Origin: a bacterium
Lineage (GTDB): Bacteria > Patescibacteriota > Minisyncoccia > Moranbacterales > DUUL01
NCBI GenBank assembly: GCA_030626045.1
Contig: DAOUPS010000014.1
Location: 1-13,396, forward strand
Direction of reading: 5' to 3'
Length of the DNA: 13,396 bases
Shown here: in pieces, positions 1 through 7,880 of the stretch
Layout of the letters: the number at the start of each line of letters is the position of its first letter
Numbering within the stretch: position 1 is the first letter of the stretch
Made by a program: the position numbers and the translations under genes
The notes under the pieces: model-generated
Databases searched by the model: none
The model's input: the letters and a program-made list of their open reading frames with translations, nothing else
What the model was told of the DNA's origin: nothing

Positions 1-2
1 AT

Positions 3-179
3 CTACACTCGTATTTTATATCTAAGGACATAGGATTTATGATGCCGATGCTGGCAGTGATCCCGAAAAATAATGGAGGATGTTATGGTGCAAAGCGCAA
101 ATTCTATTCTCCGGACAATAAGTATTCATGCAAAGACGAAAACGTAATAAACGCGATACTTAAAGGGAAGAAAAGATAA
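3..179 (+). CDS. C-terminal fragment of an unrecognised protein
   Basis: This reading frame is open from the left edge to a TAA at 177-179 and gives 58 residues; the other two forward frames hit stops within about 35 bases. The fragment starts LHSYFISKDIGFMMPM, continues through a Gly/Cys/Lys-rich stretch, and ends with a basic tail, AILKGKKR. It has two cysteines and no membrane segment in the visible part. I do not recognise the family and the fragment is too short to assign one. The gene ends about 36 bp before a promoter candidate, so it probably belongs to the preceding transcription unit. The main doubt is that an edge ORF this short could be non-coding. Confidence 0.5.
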   Translation, partial: LHSYFISKDIGFMMPMLAVIPKNNGGCYGAKRKFYSPDNKYSCKDENVINAILKGKKR

Positions 180-214
180 TTTTTGGCAGAAGGCAGGCAT
201 TATATGAACATTTC

Positions 215-251
215 TTGACATTACAAACTGCTTTAAGTATGGTACTATAAT
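215..251 (+). promoter_or_regulatory. Promoter candidate for the mscS-led operon
   Basis: A perfect TTGACA lies at 215-220. TATGGT at 238-243 follows with a 17-bp spacer (4/6 match to a -10 box). A perfect TATAAT at 246-251 is also present, but it is 25 bp from the TTGACA and has no good -35 box of its own. Either gives a leader of roughly 30-40 nt before the ATG at 286. The position, just upstream of a co-directional gene run, fits a sigma-70-type promoter; which -10 box is used is unclear. Confidence 0.5.
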
Positions 252-285
252 GGCATAGTATGGTTTAATTATTGAATATTAACTT

Positions 286-1380
286 ATGAATCTTGATATG
301 TTCTTTGAATTTGATCTTTGGAATAATACCGGAGAACAATATTTTTGGGCCCTTGTTATATTTGTCGGTCTTATGATCATTTTTAAGATATTTACGGTTA
401 TTGTAAATATAAAACTCCGAAAAGCATCTGAAAGAACAAAGACGAATATTGACGATTTTCTAATTGAACTTATCAAGCATGTGAAGCCGCCGTTTTACTT
501 TTTCGTGGCGCTCTATATAGCAGTGCAGTTTCTGTCGCTGAACGATGTCGTCAGTAAAATTATTTTTGGGACATTTGTGATCGTCTTGGTAATTCAGGTA
601 ATATCGATAACACAGAAAGTAATTGATTATATCATTAAGAGAAAGCTTGTTAAGTCTGATGATAGTGAAGAGAATAAAGACAGAGATGCAATAATACGGC
701 TTGCCGGACAGCTTGCAAAAGCGGCTTTATGGATATTTGGCGGATTACTGGTCCTTTCCAATCTTGGAGTGAATATTACTTCTCTTATTGCCGGTCTGGG
801 TATTGGTGGTATCGCAATTGCGCTGGCAATGCAAAGCATTCTGGGAGATATTTTCGCCTCTGTTTCAATTTTTATCGACAAGCCGTTCAAAGTGGGTGAA
901 TTTATTGCTTTAACACCGGAGGAACAAGGGACAGTTGAAAAGATCGGCATCAAGACAAGTAAATTAAGAACGAAACAAGGACAGCAGCTCATTATAGCCA
1001 ATAAAAAATTAACAGATGCCACGATCAGTAATTATCGTAGAATGGAGTCTCGGCAAACTACTTTTATGATCGGAGTAACTTATGAAACGCCGCTCAAAAA
1101 ACTCAAGAAAATTCCGAAACTTATTAAAGAGATCATTAAGGAACAAGAGCATGCAGAACCGGTAAGAGTCTTTTTTAAAGAGTATGGGAATTTCAGTTTA
1201 AATTACGAGATCACGTTTAAGATGGACGATCCGGCCTTTGAAAGAACTGTAAAGGCCAGGCACGCTATTAATTTGAGGATACTTGAGGTTTTTCAGGAAG
1301 AGAGCATTGAATTTGCGTATCCTACGCAAACACTTATTATGCAAAAAAGCCAGCCGGATGCACTATCCGACCAGTACTAA
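286..1380 (+). CDS. MscS-family small-conductance mechanosensitive ion channel
   Basis: The 364-residue product is a membrane channel that should open under membrane tension and release solutes during hypo-osmotic shock. Hydrophobic segments lie at about residues 20-40, 68-110 (probably two helices) and 140-160. The pore helix follows at about 162-192, with the Gly/Ala-rich AGLGIGGIAIALAMQS typical of MscS TM3. It runs into the conserved SIFIDKPFKVGEFI entry to the cytoplasmic beta domain; residues 205-345 match the mixed alpha/beta vestibule. The length fits simple MscS proteins with a few extra N-terminal helices. The ATG at 286 is the first in frame; no clear Shine-Dalgarno precedes it. 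It is the first gene of the plus-strand run, 33 bp before the GT39 gene. The family is clear from the pore motif; the exact subfamily (MscS versus YnaI-like) is not resolved. Confidence 0.93.
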   Translation: MNLDMFFEFDLWNNTGEQYFWALVIFVGLMIIFKIFTVIVNIKLRKASERTKTNIDDFLIELIKHVKPPFYFFVALYIAVQFLSLNDVVSKIIFGTFVIVLVIQVISITQKVIDYIIKRKLVKSDDSEENKDRDAIIRLAGQLAKAALWIFGGLLVLSNLGVNITSLIAGLGIGGIAIALAMQSILGDIFASVSIFIDKPFKVGEFIALTPEEQGTVEKIGIKTSKLRTKQGQQLIIANKKLTDATISNYRRMESRQTTFMIGVTYETPLKKLKKIPKLIKEIIKEQEHAEPVRVFFKEYGNFSLNYEITFKMDDPAFERTVKARHAINLRILEVFQEESIEFAYPTQTLIMQKSQPDALSDQY

Positions 1381-1394
1381 GAGACGGTCTCTTA
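1378..1394. repeat. Short perfect inverted repeat at the mscS stop codon
   Basis: TAAGAGAC-G-GTCTCTTA is a perfect 8-bp inverted repeat around one central base, and its first three bases are the mscS stop codon. As RNA it would form a 7-bp stem with a CGG triloop. No T-run follows, so it does not look like an intrinsic terminator. It could serve as an mRNA stability or processing element between the first two genes, or it could be chance. Confidence 0.4.
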
Positions 1395-1413
1395 AAGTCT
1401 CCGAATAAAAAAT

Positions 1414-3159
1414 ATGAGCGATATGTTGAGGAAAAAGAATTGGCATGTTTGGACATTAGCGGCAATTGTGCTTGTCGCTTTTTTTGTGCGTATTTGGGAT
1501 ATTAACGACATGCTCTGTTTTAAAATGGATCAAGCGCGTGATGCTGCCATTATTCAAAACGCGTTTGAGCAAGGACCCGGCTATTTGCCGCTACTTGGGC
1601 CACGTGCCGCAGGAACATTTTTAAGGCTGGGACCGGTTTTTTATTATTTCCAATATGCATCCGCTCAAATCACACAAAGCGTGGAGCCGGTTGTCATGGC
1701 GTACCCGGATATTTTATTTTCAATATTGGCTATTCCGCTTTTCTTTATATTTTTAAGCCAGATGTTCACTCGCAGAACGAGTGTCATTCTCTCCGGGCTT
1801 TTCGGGCTTTCGTTTATTACTGTTCAATATGGAAGGTTTGCATGGAATCCAAATCAGACGATTTTCTGGAGCATCTTGTTTCTCTTGTGTGTTTATAAAA
1901 CGGCGATTCTTAAGGACAGACGCAAGGCCGGTTGGTGGCTTGTCGGTGCGGCGGCTTCATACGGGGTGTTAAGCCAGCTACACTTTATAGCATTATTGGT
2001 ATTTCCGATAATCACGCTTCTTTTTTGGATATTTTATCGCCCTTCCAAGATTAAACTGATGTTCTGGGCCGGAGCATTGGCCGTTCTTGTCGTTTTTTAT
2101 ACTCCAATGATGTTGAGCGAGACCATCACCGGTTTTGATAATATGAACCAATTCAAATACGCATTGACGCATAAAAGCAAAGAATTTCCGTTATCTGATA
2201 AAATTGACCAGTCGCTAAAACTGCATGGAAAGTATTATTCGCTTTTTCTGACTTCGTACGGAAACACCGAGAATCGCCATTTCGTCTATATCTTTTATGT
2301 AATGATCTTGTTTGCCTCATGGCGCGGATATCGACTTTGGAAAGAAACGCAGTCAAAAGAAAAGCGCGCTTTTCTGGTTCTTATCGCTTGCTTGTTCTTG
2401 GTTTTTGCTTTTTTTTATACTAAACTTGCCTTTACGGTTCTTAAGCCAAGATTTTGGCTTTTGATAATAGTAATACCTTATATCATTCTCGGTTTATTCT
2501 TTGAATGGATCTATCGCGTAGGACATAAAAAAAGAGGTTATGTTATCGCCGGAATAATTACTTTGCTGCTGTTTGTCGGAAATACCCATGCCATTGGCTA
2601 TTGGTATTGGACAATAACCAATCAACGAGAAGGATCCGGGAATGTTCGCGATTTGGTTCTCAAACAGAACAATCTTGTCAGCACGGAACAAATAACGAAT
2701 GCGATCGATCACATGGCGAGCCGTTCAAGTAAAACAGGCAAGCAAGTGTGTTATGATACGGAAGGAGAATATAAATCTCCATATATGTATATTTTTAAGT
2801 TGCGTTATCCTTCCATGCCGGTGAAACGTGCGGCACTTGCAGAAGATACGAATAACGCGTGCATATTCTTTTCAATTAAAAATGGAGGAGCGAGCGAAGA
2901 ACCGGATCTTCCCAGTTCATACGAGAAATATTTTCATAGCATTCAAAAAAAACAGTTTGGAGTTGTAACTGTGTGGGAAATGTGGAAAGATGAAGATGGC
3001 GTTAATAAATATATTGAATCGCGAAAACAGCGTCATGCCCAAGAAAAGATCAGCGAGAATAAAGAGGAGAACTTGAAAGAAGATAATGGAGATAAAAAAC
3101 CCAGAAGAAAAGAGAGAGTGTTCTGGAAAGATGTTCTTTCAGGTGATTACGAGGAGTAA
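1414..3159 (+). CDS. GT39/ArnT-like polytopic membrane glycosyltransferase
   Basis: The 581-residue product looks like a GT-C fold transferase, an integral membrane enzyme that moves a sugar from a polyprenyl-phosphate carrier to an acceptor on the outer face of the membrane. After a short basic N-terminus and a first membrane helix (about 12-26) comes a loop with acidic residues and the motif DQARDA (39-44), then LGPRAAGTFLRLGPVFYY (61-78). This layout matches the catalytic first loop of the PMT/ArnT/GT39 superfamily. Roughly ten further hydrophobic segments span about 98-400. Residues 405-525 form a soluble, probably extracytoplasmic domain, and 530-581 is a highly charged Lys/Glu tail. The sugar and acceptor cannot be told from sequence. 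Polymer-processing GT-C enzymes share this architecture, but the family-level call is fairly secure. Confidence 0.8.
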   Translation: MSDMLRKKNWHVWTLAAIVLVAFFVRIWDINDMLCFKMDQARDAAIIQNAFEQGPGYLPLLGPRAAGTFLRLGPVFYYFQYASAQITQSVEPVVMAYPDILFSILAIPLFFIFLSQMFTRRTSVILSGLFGLSFITVQYGRFAWNPNQTIFWSILFLLCVYKTAILKDRRKAGWWLVGAAASYGVLSQLHFIALLVFPIITLLFWIFYRPSKIKLMFWAGALAVLVVFYTPMMLSETITGFDNMNQFKYALTHKSKEFPLSDKIDQSLKLHGKYYSLFLTSYGNTENRHFVYIFYVMILFASWRGYRLWKETQSKEKRAFLVLIACLFLVFAFFYTKLAFTVLKPRFWLLIIVIPYIILGLFFEWIYRVGHKKRGYVIAGIITLLLFVGNTHAIGYWYWTITNQREGSGNVRDLVLKQNNLVSTEQITNAIDHMASRSSKTGKQVCYDTEGEYKSPYMYIFKLRYPSMPVKRAALAEDTNNACIFFSIKNGGASEEPDLPSSYEKYFHSIQKKQFGVVTVWEMWKDEDGVNKYIESRKQRHAQEKISENKEENLKEDNGDKKPRRKERVFWKDVLSGDYEE

Positions 3160-3160
3160 T

Positions 3161-3190
3161 TTGACGGCAACAATCCCATAAAAGTAATAT
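3161..3190 (+). promoter_or_regulatory. Weak internal promoter candidate before the esterase gene
   Basis: TTGACG (3161-3166) begins one base after the stop codon of the GT39 gene. It is followed 18 bp later by TAATAT (3185-3190); TATAAA at 3188-3193 is an alternative with a longer spacer. Transcription would start only a few bases before the ATG at 3201, giving a nearly leaderless message, which fits the absence of a Shine-Dalgarno. Boxes of this quality are common in AT-rich spacers, so this is tentative. Confidence 0.25.
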
Positions 3191-3200
3191 AAATTTTTCT

Positions 3201-4001
3201 ATGGCAAAATTTGATTTTACACAATCTGATCTTAATGCATGGAAAGACAAGTCTTTTACTTTAGAAGGCAATCGCAGTGTCGGTGTTGTCATGCTGCATG
3301 GCTGGTCCGCGATGCCTCGCCAAACAAGACCGATTGCGGAGCGGCTTAATCGAAAAGGATATTGGGTGCATGCTCCGAGATTGACCGGACATGGGACAAA
3401 GCCTGAGAATTTGGAGTTGGCCACGGAGAAACATTGGCTGGATGATGTGTGTTGTGCTGTTCAAGAACTTAAGTCAAAACCTCAAATTAAAAAAGTTGTT
3501 GTCGGGGGCATTTCTCTGGGAGGAAATCTTGCGATGCTTGCAAGTGAGCGAGTGGTAATCGATGGCTTTATTTTTCTGGGGACACCTATTTTTCTCAGAA
3601 ACCATTTTGCGATATGGCTTGGATTAAAGATCATTTCACCATTTAAAAAATATATCAAGAAAAAATATCCTCGCGGAGTAAGGCGTGGTTTTCTTGCCAA
3701 CACGTCATATCAATATTATCCGCTCGTAAGCGCTTCAGAATCAATTAAGGTGATCAGACATTCGCTGAAACGTCTTCGCAAAGTAAAAGCACCGGCGTTG
3801 ATCTTACAGACAAGCAGTGATTATCTTGTTGCAAAAACATCGCCTTGGATCTTATACAATTCCATTTCCTCAAAGAGCAAGAAACTTCAGTGGATAAAAA
3901 CAGCACATAACGGGCATGTTCTCGGCCAAAACGATGTTAATGATCTAACGCCGATCATACTGAGCTTTATTAAAGACATTGAACAATCCCTTAACACATA
4001 A
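3201..4001 (+). CDS. Alpha/beta-hydrolase, carboxylesterase / monoacylglycerol-lipase-like
   Basis: The 266-residue serine hydrolase should cleave carboxylic esters, perhaps acylglycerols. The oxyanion-hole loop is LHGW (32-35), and the following GYWVHAPRLTGHGTKPE segment is typical of the Est30/monoacylglycerol lipase group. The nucleophile elbow GISLG (103-107) carries Ser105. Asp207 in SSDYLVAK and His239 in HNGHV complete a probable catalytic triad. There is no signal peptide, so the enzyme is probably cytoplasmic. The basic cap region, about 140-163, is rich in Lys/Arg and aromatic residues and may touch membranes. The ATG at 3201 lacks a Shine-Dalgarno, but the HGW distance is right for the family. 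Only 6 bp separate its stop from the next ATG, which argues for co-expression with the GT4 glycosyltransferase. Substrate unknown. Confidence 0.85.
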   Translation: MAKFDFTQSDLNAWKDKSFTLEGNRSVGVVMLHGWSAMPRQTRPIAERLNRKGYWVHAPRLTGHGTKPENLELATEKHWLDDVCCAVQELKSKPQIKKVVVGGISLGGNLAMLASERVVIDGFIFLGTPIFLRNHFAIWLGLKIISPFKKYIKKKYPRGVRRGFLANTSYQYYPLVSASESIKVIRHSLKRLRKVKAPALILQTSSDYLVAKTSPWILYNSISSKSKKLQWIKTAHNGHVLGQNDVNDLTPIILSFIKDIEQSLNT

Positions 4002-4007
4002 TTTTCA

Positions 4008-5165
4008 ATGAAAATCGGCTTCTTCACAAATACATATTTGCCATTGATGTACGGATCAACAACCTCTGTAGAAAATTTTCGCAAAGGACTGGAAAAACTT
4101 GGGCATGAAGTGTATATTTTTGCACCAAGATATAAAGGCTACCAACATAAGGGTGAAAAAATAATACTTTATCCTTCAGTGATGTACGGATATAAGATAA
4201 AGTACCCGCTCCCTTTTTCATGGTGTCCGAAGATACACAAGAAAGCATTGGAAATAGGGCTTGATGTAGTGCACTCCCATCATCCATTCTCGATCGGGCG
4301 TGATGGGCTGAGAGTTTCCAAGAAACTGAATGTGCCGATAGTTTTTACCCATCATGCCCGGTACGACGACTACTCTCATTATATTCTGCCGATCATTCCG
4401 GAGCAGATAATAAGGTATTATATTCGTACAACGGTCAAAAGGTTTGCGAACAAATGCGATAAGATCATAGCTCCATCGGAATCCATTAAAAAGTACATAA
4501 AGAAGCGCGGAATAACAAGTCCAGTTGATGTAGTTTCAACCGGCATTGAATGGGATCGTTTTCAAAAAGGCAGATATGATGAAATTCGAGAACAGTATTC
4601 TATCGCGAAAGATAAAAAAATATTGCTATATCTTGGAAGGATCGATAAAGAAAAAGATCTTATGTTCTTAGCTGATGCCGTGTTTTCGTTAATGAGAAGC
4701 GACGGAACAATTTATCTCATGTTCGTCGGAGATGGATCGCTTATAGGAGAAATTAAAACAGCCGCGCTTAAACACGGCGTCGGAGATAGGGTTATTTTTG
4801 CGGGATTGGTTGATCAGTCCGAAGTGCAGGATTATTACGCCGCAGCCGATATGTTTATTCACACGTCTAGGACAGAAACTCAGGGCATGACAATAACGGA
4901 AGCGATGGCAAGTGGACTGCCCATTGTAGCTGTTGAAGGGACGGGAGTTAGCGATCAGATCGAAAACGGTAGAACGGGAATACTCACTCCGTTTAACAAA
5001 AAAATATTTGCGCGGCAGATTCAATTACTGATCAGTGACAGCGAGAAGAGAGAAAGACTTGGCTCTAATGCTTGTCTGCAGGCGAAAAAAATGAGCTATA
5101 TCAAGCAAGCCAAGATATTGGAGAGCATTTATATTGAAGAAATAGAAAAAAGAAAATCGAAGTAA
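4008..5165 (+). CDS. GT4-family glycosyltransferase, diacylglycerol glucosyltransferase-like
   Basis: The 385-residue GT-B fold enzyme uses a nucleotide sugar with retention of configuration. The N-terminal domain opens with MKIGFFTNTYLPLMYGSTTS and contains the acceptor-side motif HSHHPFSIGRDG (89-100) and THHARYDDYSHY (114-125), both reminiscent of GT4 enzymes that glucosylate diacylglycerol or phosphatidylinositol. The linker FTG-type switch appears as VVSTGIEWDRF (175-185). The C-terminal Rossmann domain has LLYLGRIDKEKD (206-217), the GDGSL loop (241-245), and the EX7E sugar-nucleotide motif with Glu290 and Glu298 in ETQGMTITEAMASG. The short basic tail EEIEKRKSK could associate with anionic membrane surfaces. 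It follows the esterase by 6 bp, so a shared role in lipid or envelope glycoconjugates is plausible. Family assignment is strong; the glycolipid acceptor is an inference. Confidence 0.88.
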   Translation: MKIGFFTNTYLPLMYGSTTSVENFRKGLEKLGHEVYIFAPRYKGYQHKGEKIILYPSVMYGYKIKYPLPFSWCPKIHKKALEIGLDVVHSHHPFSIGRDGLRVSKKLNVPIVFTHHARYDDYSHYILPIIPEQIIRYYIRTTVKRFANKCDKIIAPSESIKKYIKKRGITSPVDVVSTGIEWDRFQKGRYDEIREQYSIAKDKKILLYLGRIDKEKDLMFLADAVFSLMRSDGTIYLMFVGDGSLIGEIKTAALKHGVGDRVIFAGLVDQSEVQDYYAAADMFIHTSRTETQGMTITEAMASGLPIVAVEGTGVSDQIENGRTGILTPFNKKIFARQIQLLISDSEKRERLGSNACLQAKKMSYIKQAKILESIYIEEIEKRKSK

Positions 5166-5192
5166 AGGATTTTTTAGAAATTATCTGATAAC

Positions 5193-5729
5193 ATGATCGC
5201 GTCCGAACAATTCTATTCACGCTATACTCCAGCTGTCGCCCGTGATCTCGCGGGCTGTTTTTTAATGCACTACCGGGGAAACAAATTATATAAAGGAATG
5301 ATCATCGAAACTGAAGCGTACCGTGGAACGTATGATCTTGGATGTCATGCTTCAAAAGGAAAAACTAAGCGTAATGCAGTTATGTTCGGCGGACCGGGGC
5401 ATGCTTACATTTATCTTATTTACGGCATGTATTGGATGCTTAACGTTGTTACTGAGCAACAGGGATACCCGGCCGCTGTCTTGATCCGATGCGTTTTGAG
5501 CTTTGATGAAAATAATAAAAAAACGCTTCTTGACGGTCCTGGGAAGCTGGCGAAAAAGTTTTGTATCACAAAAAGGCTTAATGGCTGTGATATGACTAAA
5601 AAACAAAAGTTATGGATTGAAGCGCCGGAAGACAAGAGACGCCGAAAAATAATAAAAACGCCAAGGATAGGAATCGGTTACGCGCGCCATTGCCAGTATT
5701 GGAAATGGAACTTCCGGCTTGAGATATGA
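5193..5729 (+). CDS. mpg: 3-methyladenine DNA glycosylase (AAG/MPG family)
   Basis: This monofunctional glycosylase removes alkylated and deaminated purines such as 3-methyladenine, starting base excision repair. Residues 34-85 carry the family core: IIETEAYRG, HASKGKTKRN, MFGGPGHAYIYLIYGMYWMLNV. By alignment to human AAG, Glu41 is the catalytic acid/base (E125), Tyr43 and His52 match the stacking Y127 and H136, and Tyr77 matches the base-flipping Y162. LLDGPGKLAKKF (112-123) and TPRIGIGYA (156-164) are further conserved blocks. At 178 residues it is a little shorter than most bacterial members (about 190-200), losing mainly the extreme C-terminus. It ends the plus-strand gene run 27 bp after the GT4 gene and stops 12 bp from the stop codon of the convergent recG. 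It ends in TGA, which shows TGA is a stop in this genome. Confidence 0.93.
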   Translation: MIASEQFYSRYTPAVARDLAGCFLMHYRGNKLYKGMIIETEAYRGTYDLGCHASKGKTKRNAVMFGGPGHAYIYLIYGMYWMLNVVTEQQGYPAAVLIRCVLSFDENNKKTLLDGPGKLAKKFCITKRLNGCDMTKKQKLWIEAPEDKRRRKIIKTPRIGIGYARHCQYWKWNFRLEI

Positions 5730-5741
5730 AAAACAGCAACA

Positions 5742-7862
5742 TCATTCCCAATGCGTTGTCATCTCCATCTTTTTAATATTTTTTTTGAGAGATGGAAATT
5801 TTTTTAAGTGCGGATCGAATGCCAAAAGGCGCTGGGCTTCGGTTCGGGAAGTCTGGATCAGTTTTACATCTGTAAGAGATTCCATAGCAATGTCGGGCAG
5901 TCCGGATTGTAAAGTGCCCATGAATTGGCCGGGTCCGCGAAGTTTCAGGTCAGCTTCAGCGATCTTGAAACCATTATTTGTCTGTTCCATTACGCGCAGT
6001 CTTCTGGTTGTAAGAGGTGTATTGTCTGAAGTAAACAGAAAACAATATGACTGATAGGCGCTTCTTCCGACTCGTCCGCGGAATTGGTGCAGTTGCGCTA
6101 GTCCGAACCGTTCCGCTCCTTCAATTACCATGACGGTTGCGTTTGGCACGTCAATGCCAACTTCAACAACTGAAGTAGCTACGAGAAGATCATATGTTCC
6201 GTTCTTAAATTGCCGCATAATTTCTTCTTTTTCTTTTGGCTTCATTTTTCCGTGAAGAAGACCGCTTTTAAATTCCGGAAATATCTTTTCTTGAAGCGTT
6301 CTATGTTCTTCCGTGGCCGCTTTTACCTCGCTCATTTTCGATGTTTCGCTCACGAGAGGATAAATAATGAAGGCTTGTCTTCCTGAACAGATCTCTTTTT
6401 TTATAAACGTGTAAATTTGCTCTCTTCCTTGCGATGAAATAACTTTCGTGGATATTTTTTTTCGTCCTTTCGGATATTCATCGATAATAGAAAGCTCAAG
6501 ATTACCGAAAATTGCCAAAGAAAGCGTTCTGGGGATCGGTGTTGCTGTCATGGTCAAAAAATGCGGTATTTTCTTATCCTGGCCGTCATCAATGATAATT
6601 GTTTGTTGTTGCAGATAAGCTCGCTGTTTAACGCCAAAACGATGCTGTTCATCAACAATAACAAGTGCCAGATCTTTGAAACTGACAGATTGTTGCAGTA
6701 ATGCGTGTGTGCCTATGACAATATCGATACTTCCGTTGCGAAGTTTTGATATTAGTGTTTTTCTAGCTGAACCGACTCCGTTAATTTTAGAATGAGCGCT
6801 TGTAAGTAATGCGACAGAGTGCTTTTTGGAGTTGAACAATGATAAGAATTCTTTAAAGTGCTGTAAGGCAAGCACTTCGGTTGGAGCCAGAAGAGCGACT
6901 TGGTGCTTTCGAGTAATTACTGAAAGCGCTGCCATAGCCGCGACGACTGTTTTTCCACTTCCGACGTCTCCCTCTAAAAGCCTATTCATTGGCTGTTCTT
7001 TTTCTATATCCTTAATTATCTGCCACGCAACTTTTCGCTGTGCGTTGGTGAGAGCGAAGGGAAGTGATTTCACGAAAGAAGTAATGGTTGTTTTGCTAAA
7101 AGGAATTTTTACGGCTTTGTTTTTCTCCCATTGTTGTTTGATCGACAGCGCTTTGAATTGCATCATGAATAGTTTTTCGAACGCAAATCGCCTTTTAGCT
7201 GTCATAGCTTCTTCCAGAGAAGAAGGGAAATGAATCGTCTTAAGTGCTTTTTTAATAGGCGGCAATTTTTGCGTTTTGAGAATTTCATGTGGAATCGGAT
7301 CAACAAATTGTACTAAGAGAAGTATTTTTTTGACCATAGCTCTCAACCAATAAGATGTAATTCCGCGTGTTTCCGGATAGATCGGGATAAGAGCTCCGGT
7401 TGCGGCCAGTTGGCTGCCAGCGCCTTTTTTTTGTGATTCGAATTGGTGTTTGTTGATAAGTTCAAAGTTTGGATGCTGAAAATAAAGCTTGTTTTTTTTA
7501 TCCAAACTTACCTTACCGCTTATCTGGACGTACTTATTCTTTGCCAGGAAGCGAAGCGGTCCGAAAACATTGAACCATACCGCTTTGATCGTTCCGGTAT
7601 GGTCATCAATGTACGCTTCGGTGATGGTCATTTTCCTTCTAAAAGCTCGACTGCGTGTAACTTTTTTCACGATACCTTGCAGCGTAACCGTTTCATTAGC
7701 TTCTATCTCGCCAATCGTTTTAAATATTGAGTAGTCTTCGTAACGGAACGGAAAATGGTAAAGAAGATCATGGACCGTGTATATACTAAGCGTTTGTATT
7801 TTTTTTGCACGCGCTTGAGTGATTTTTGGAAATTTTGTAACCGGATCATCGAAATGAAGCAT
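5742..7862 (-). CDS. recG: ATP-dependent DNA helicase RecG
   Basis: RecG reverses stalled replication forks and migrates branched DNA. From the chosen start the protein has 706 residues, normal for the family. The N-terminal wedge/OB-fold region covers about 45-135 (FPFRYEDYS, then YIDDHTGTIKAVWFN). Helicase motifs follow: Walker A GDVGSGKT (298-305), APTEVLA (326-332), DEQH box (404-407), TATPIPRTLSL (439-449), LLHGKMKPKEKE (535-546), VVEVGIDVPNA (565-575) and QFRGRVGR (593-600). The C-terminal TRG-like region is present, ending at HWE-TGA. The open frame continues 20 codons upstream to 7922, but those codons are the antisense-free translation of the adjacent tRNA-Arg gene (RSRRPQVRFLPRAPL), a known annotation artefact. 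The ATG at 7862-7860 gives the expected N-terminus. No Shine-Dalgarno is visible in the 18-nt spacer. Confidence 0.96.
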   Translation of the reverse strand: MLHFDDPVTKFPKITQARAKKIQTLSIYTVHDLLYHFPFRYEDYSIFKTIGEIEANETVTLQGIVKKVTRSRAFRRKMTITEAYIDDHTGTIKAVWFNVFGPLRFLAKNKYVQISGKVSLDKKNKLYFQHPNFELINKHQFESQKKGAGSQLAATGALIPIYPETRGITSYWLRAMVKKILLLVQFVDPIPHEILKTQKLPPIKKALKTIHFPSSLEEAMTAKRRFAFEKLFMMQFKALSIKQQWEKNKAVKIPFSKTTITSFVKSLPFALTNAQRKVAWQIIKDIEKEQPMNRLLEGDVGSGKTVVAAMAALSVITRKHQVALLAPTEVLALQHFKEFLSLFNSKKHSVALLTSAHSKINGVGSARKTLISKLRNGSIDIVIGTHALLQQSVSFKDLALVIVDEQHRFGVKQRAYLQQQTIIIDDGQDKKIPHFLTMTATPIPRTLSLAIFGNLELSIIDEYPKGRKKISTKVISSQGREQIYTFIKKEICSGRQAFIIYPLVSETSKMSEVKAATEEHRTLQEKIFPEFKSGLLHGKMKPKEKEEIMRQFKNGTYDLLVATSVVEVGIDVPNATVMVIEGAERFGLAQLHQFRGRVGRSAYQSYCFLFTSDNTPLTTRRLRVMEQTNNGFKIAEADLKLRGPGQFMGTLQSGLPDIAMESLTDVKLIQTSRTEAQRLLAFDPHLKKFPSLKKNIKKMEMTTHWE

Positions 7863-7880
7863 GATAGATTGAGATAAAGG

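Noticed and set aside
627..1022. 131-residue antisense ORF inside mscS
   Set aside because: It is a shadow of the strongly supported channel gene; it covers the conserved pore motif on the other strand and has no family resemblance.
3982..3994. Exact 13-base match to the palindrome end at 8119-8131 (AACAATCCCTTAA)
   Set aside because: It lies in the coding end of the esterase, and a few exact 13-mer matches are expected by chance in a window of this size.
6826..7233. 135-residue plus-strand ORF inside recG
   Set aside because: It is antisense to the helicase motifs of recG, including Walker A, and has no recognisable features.
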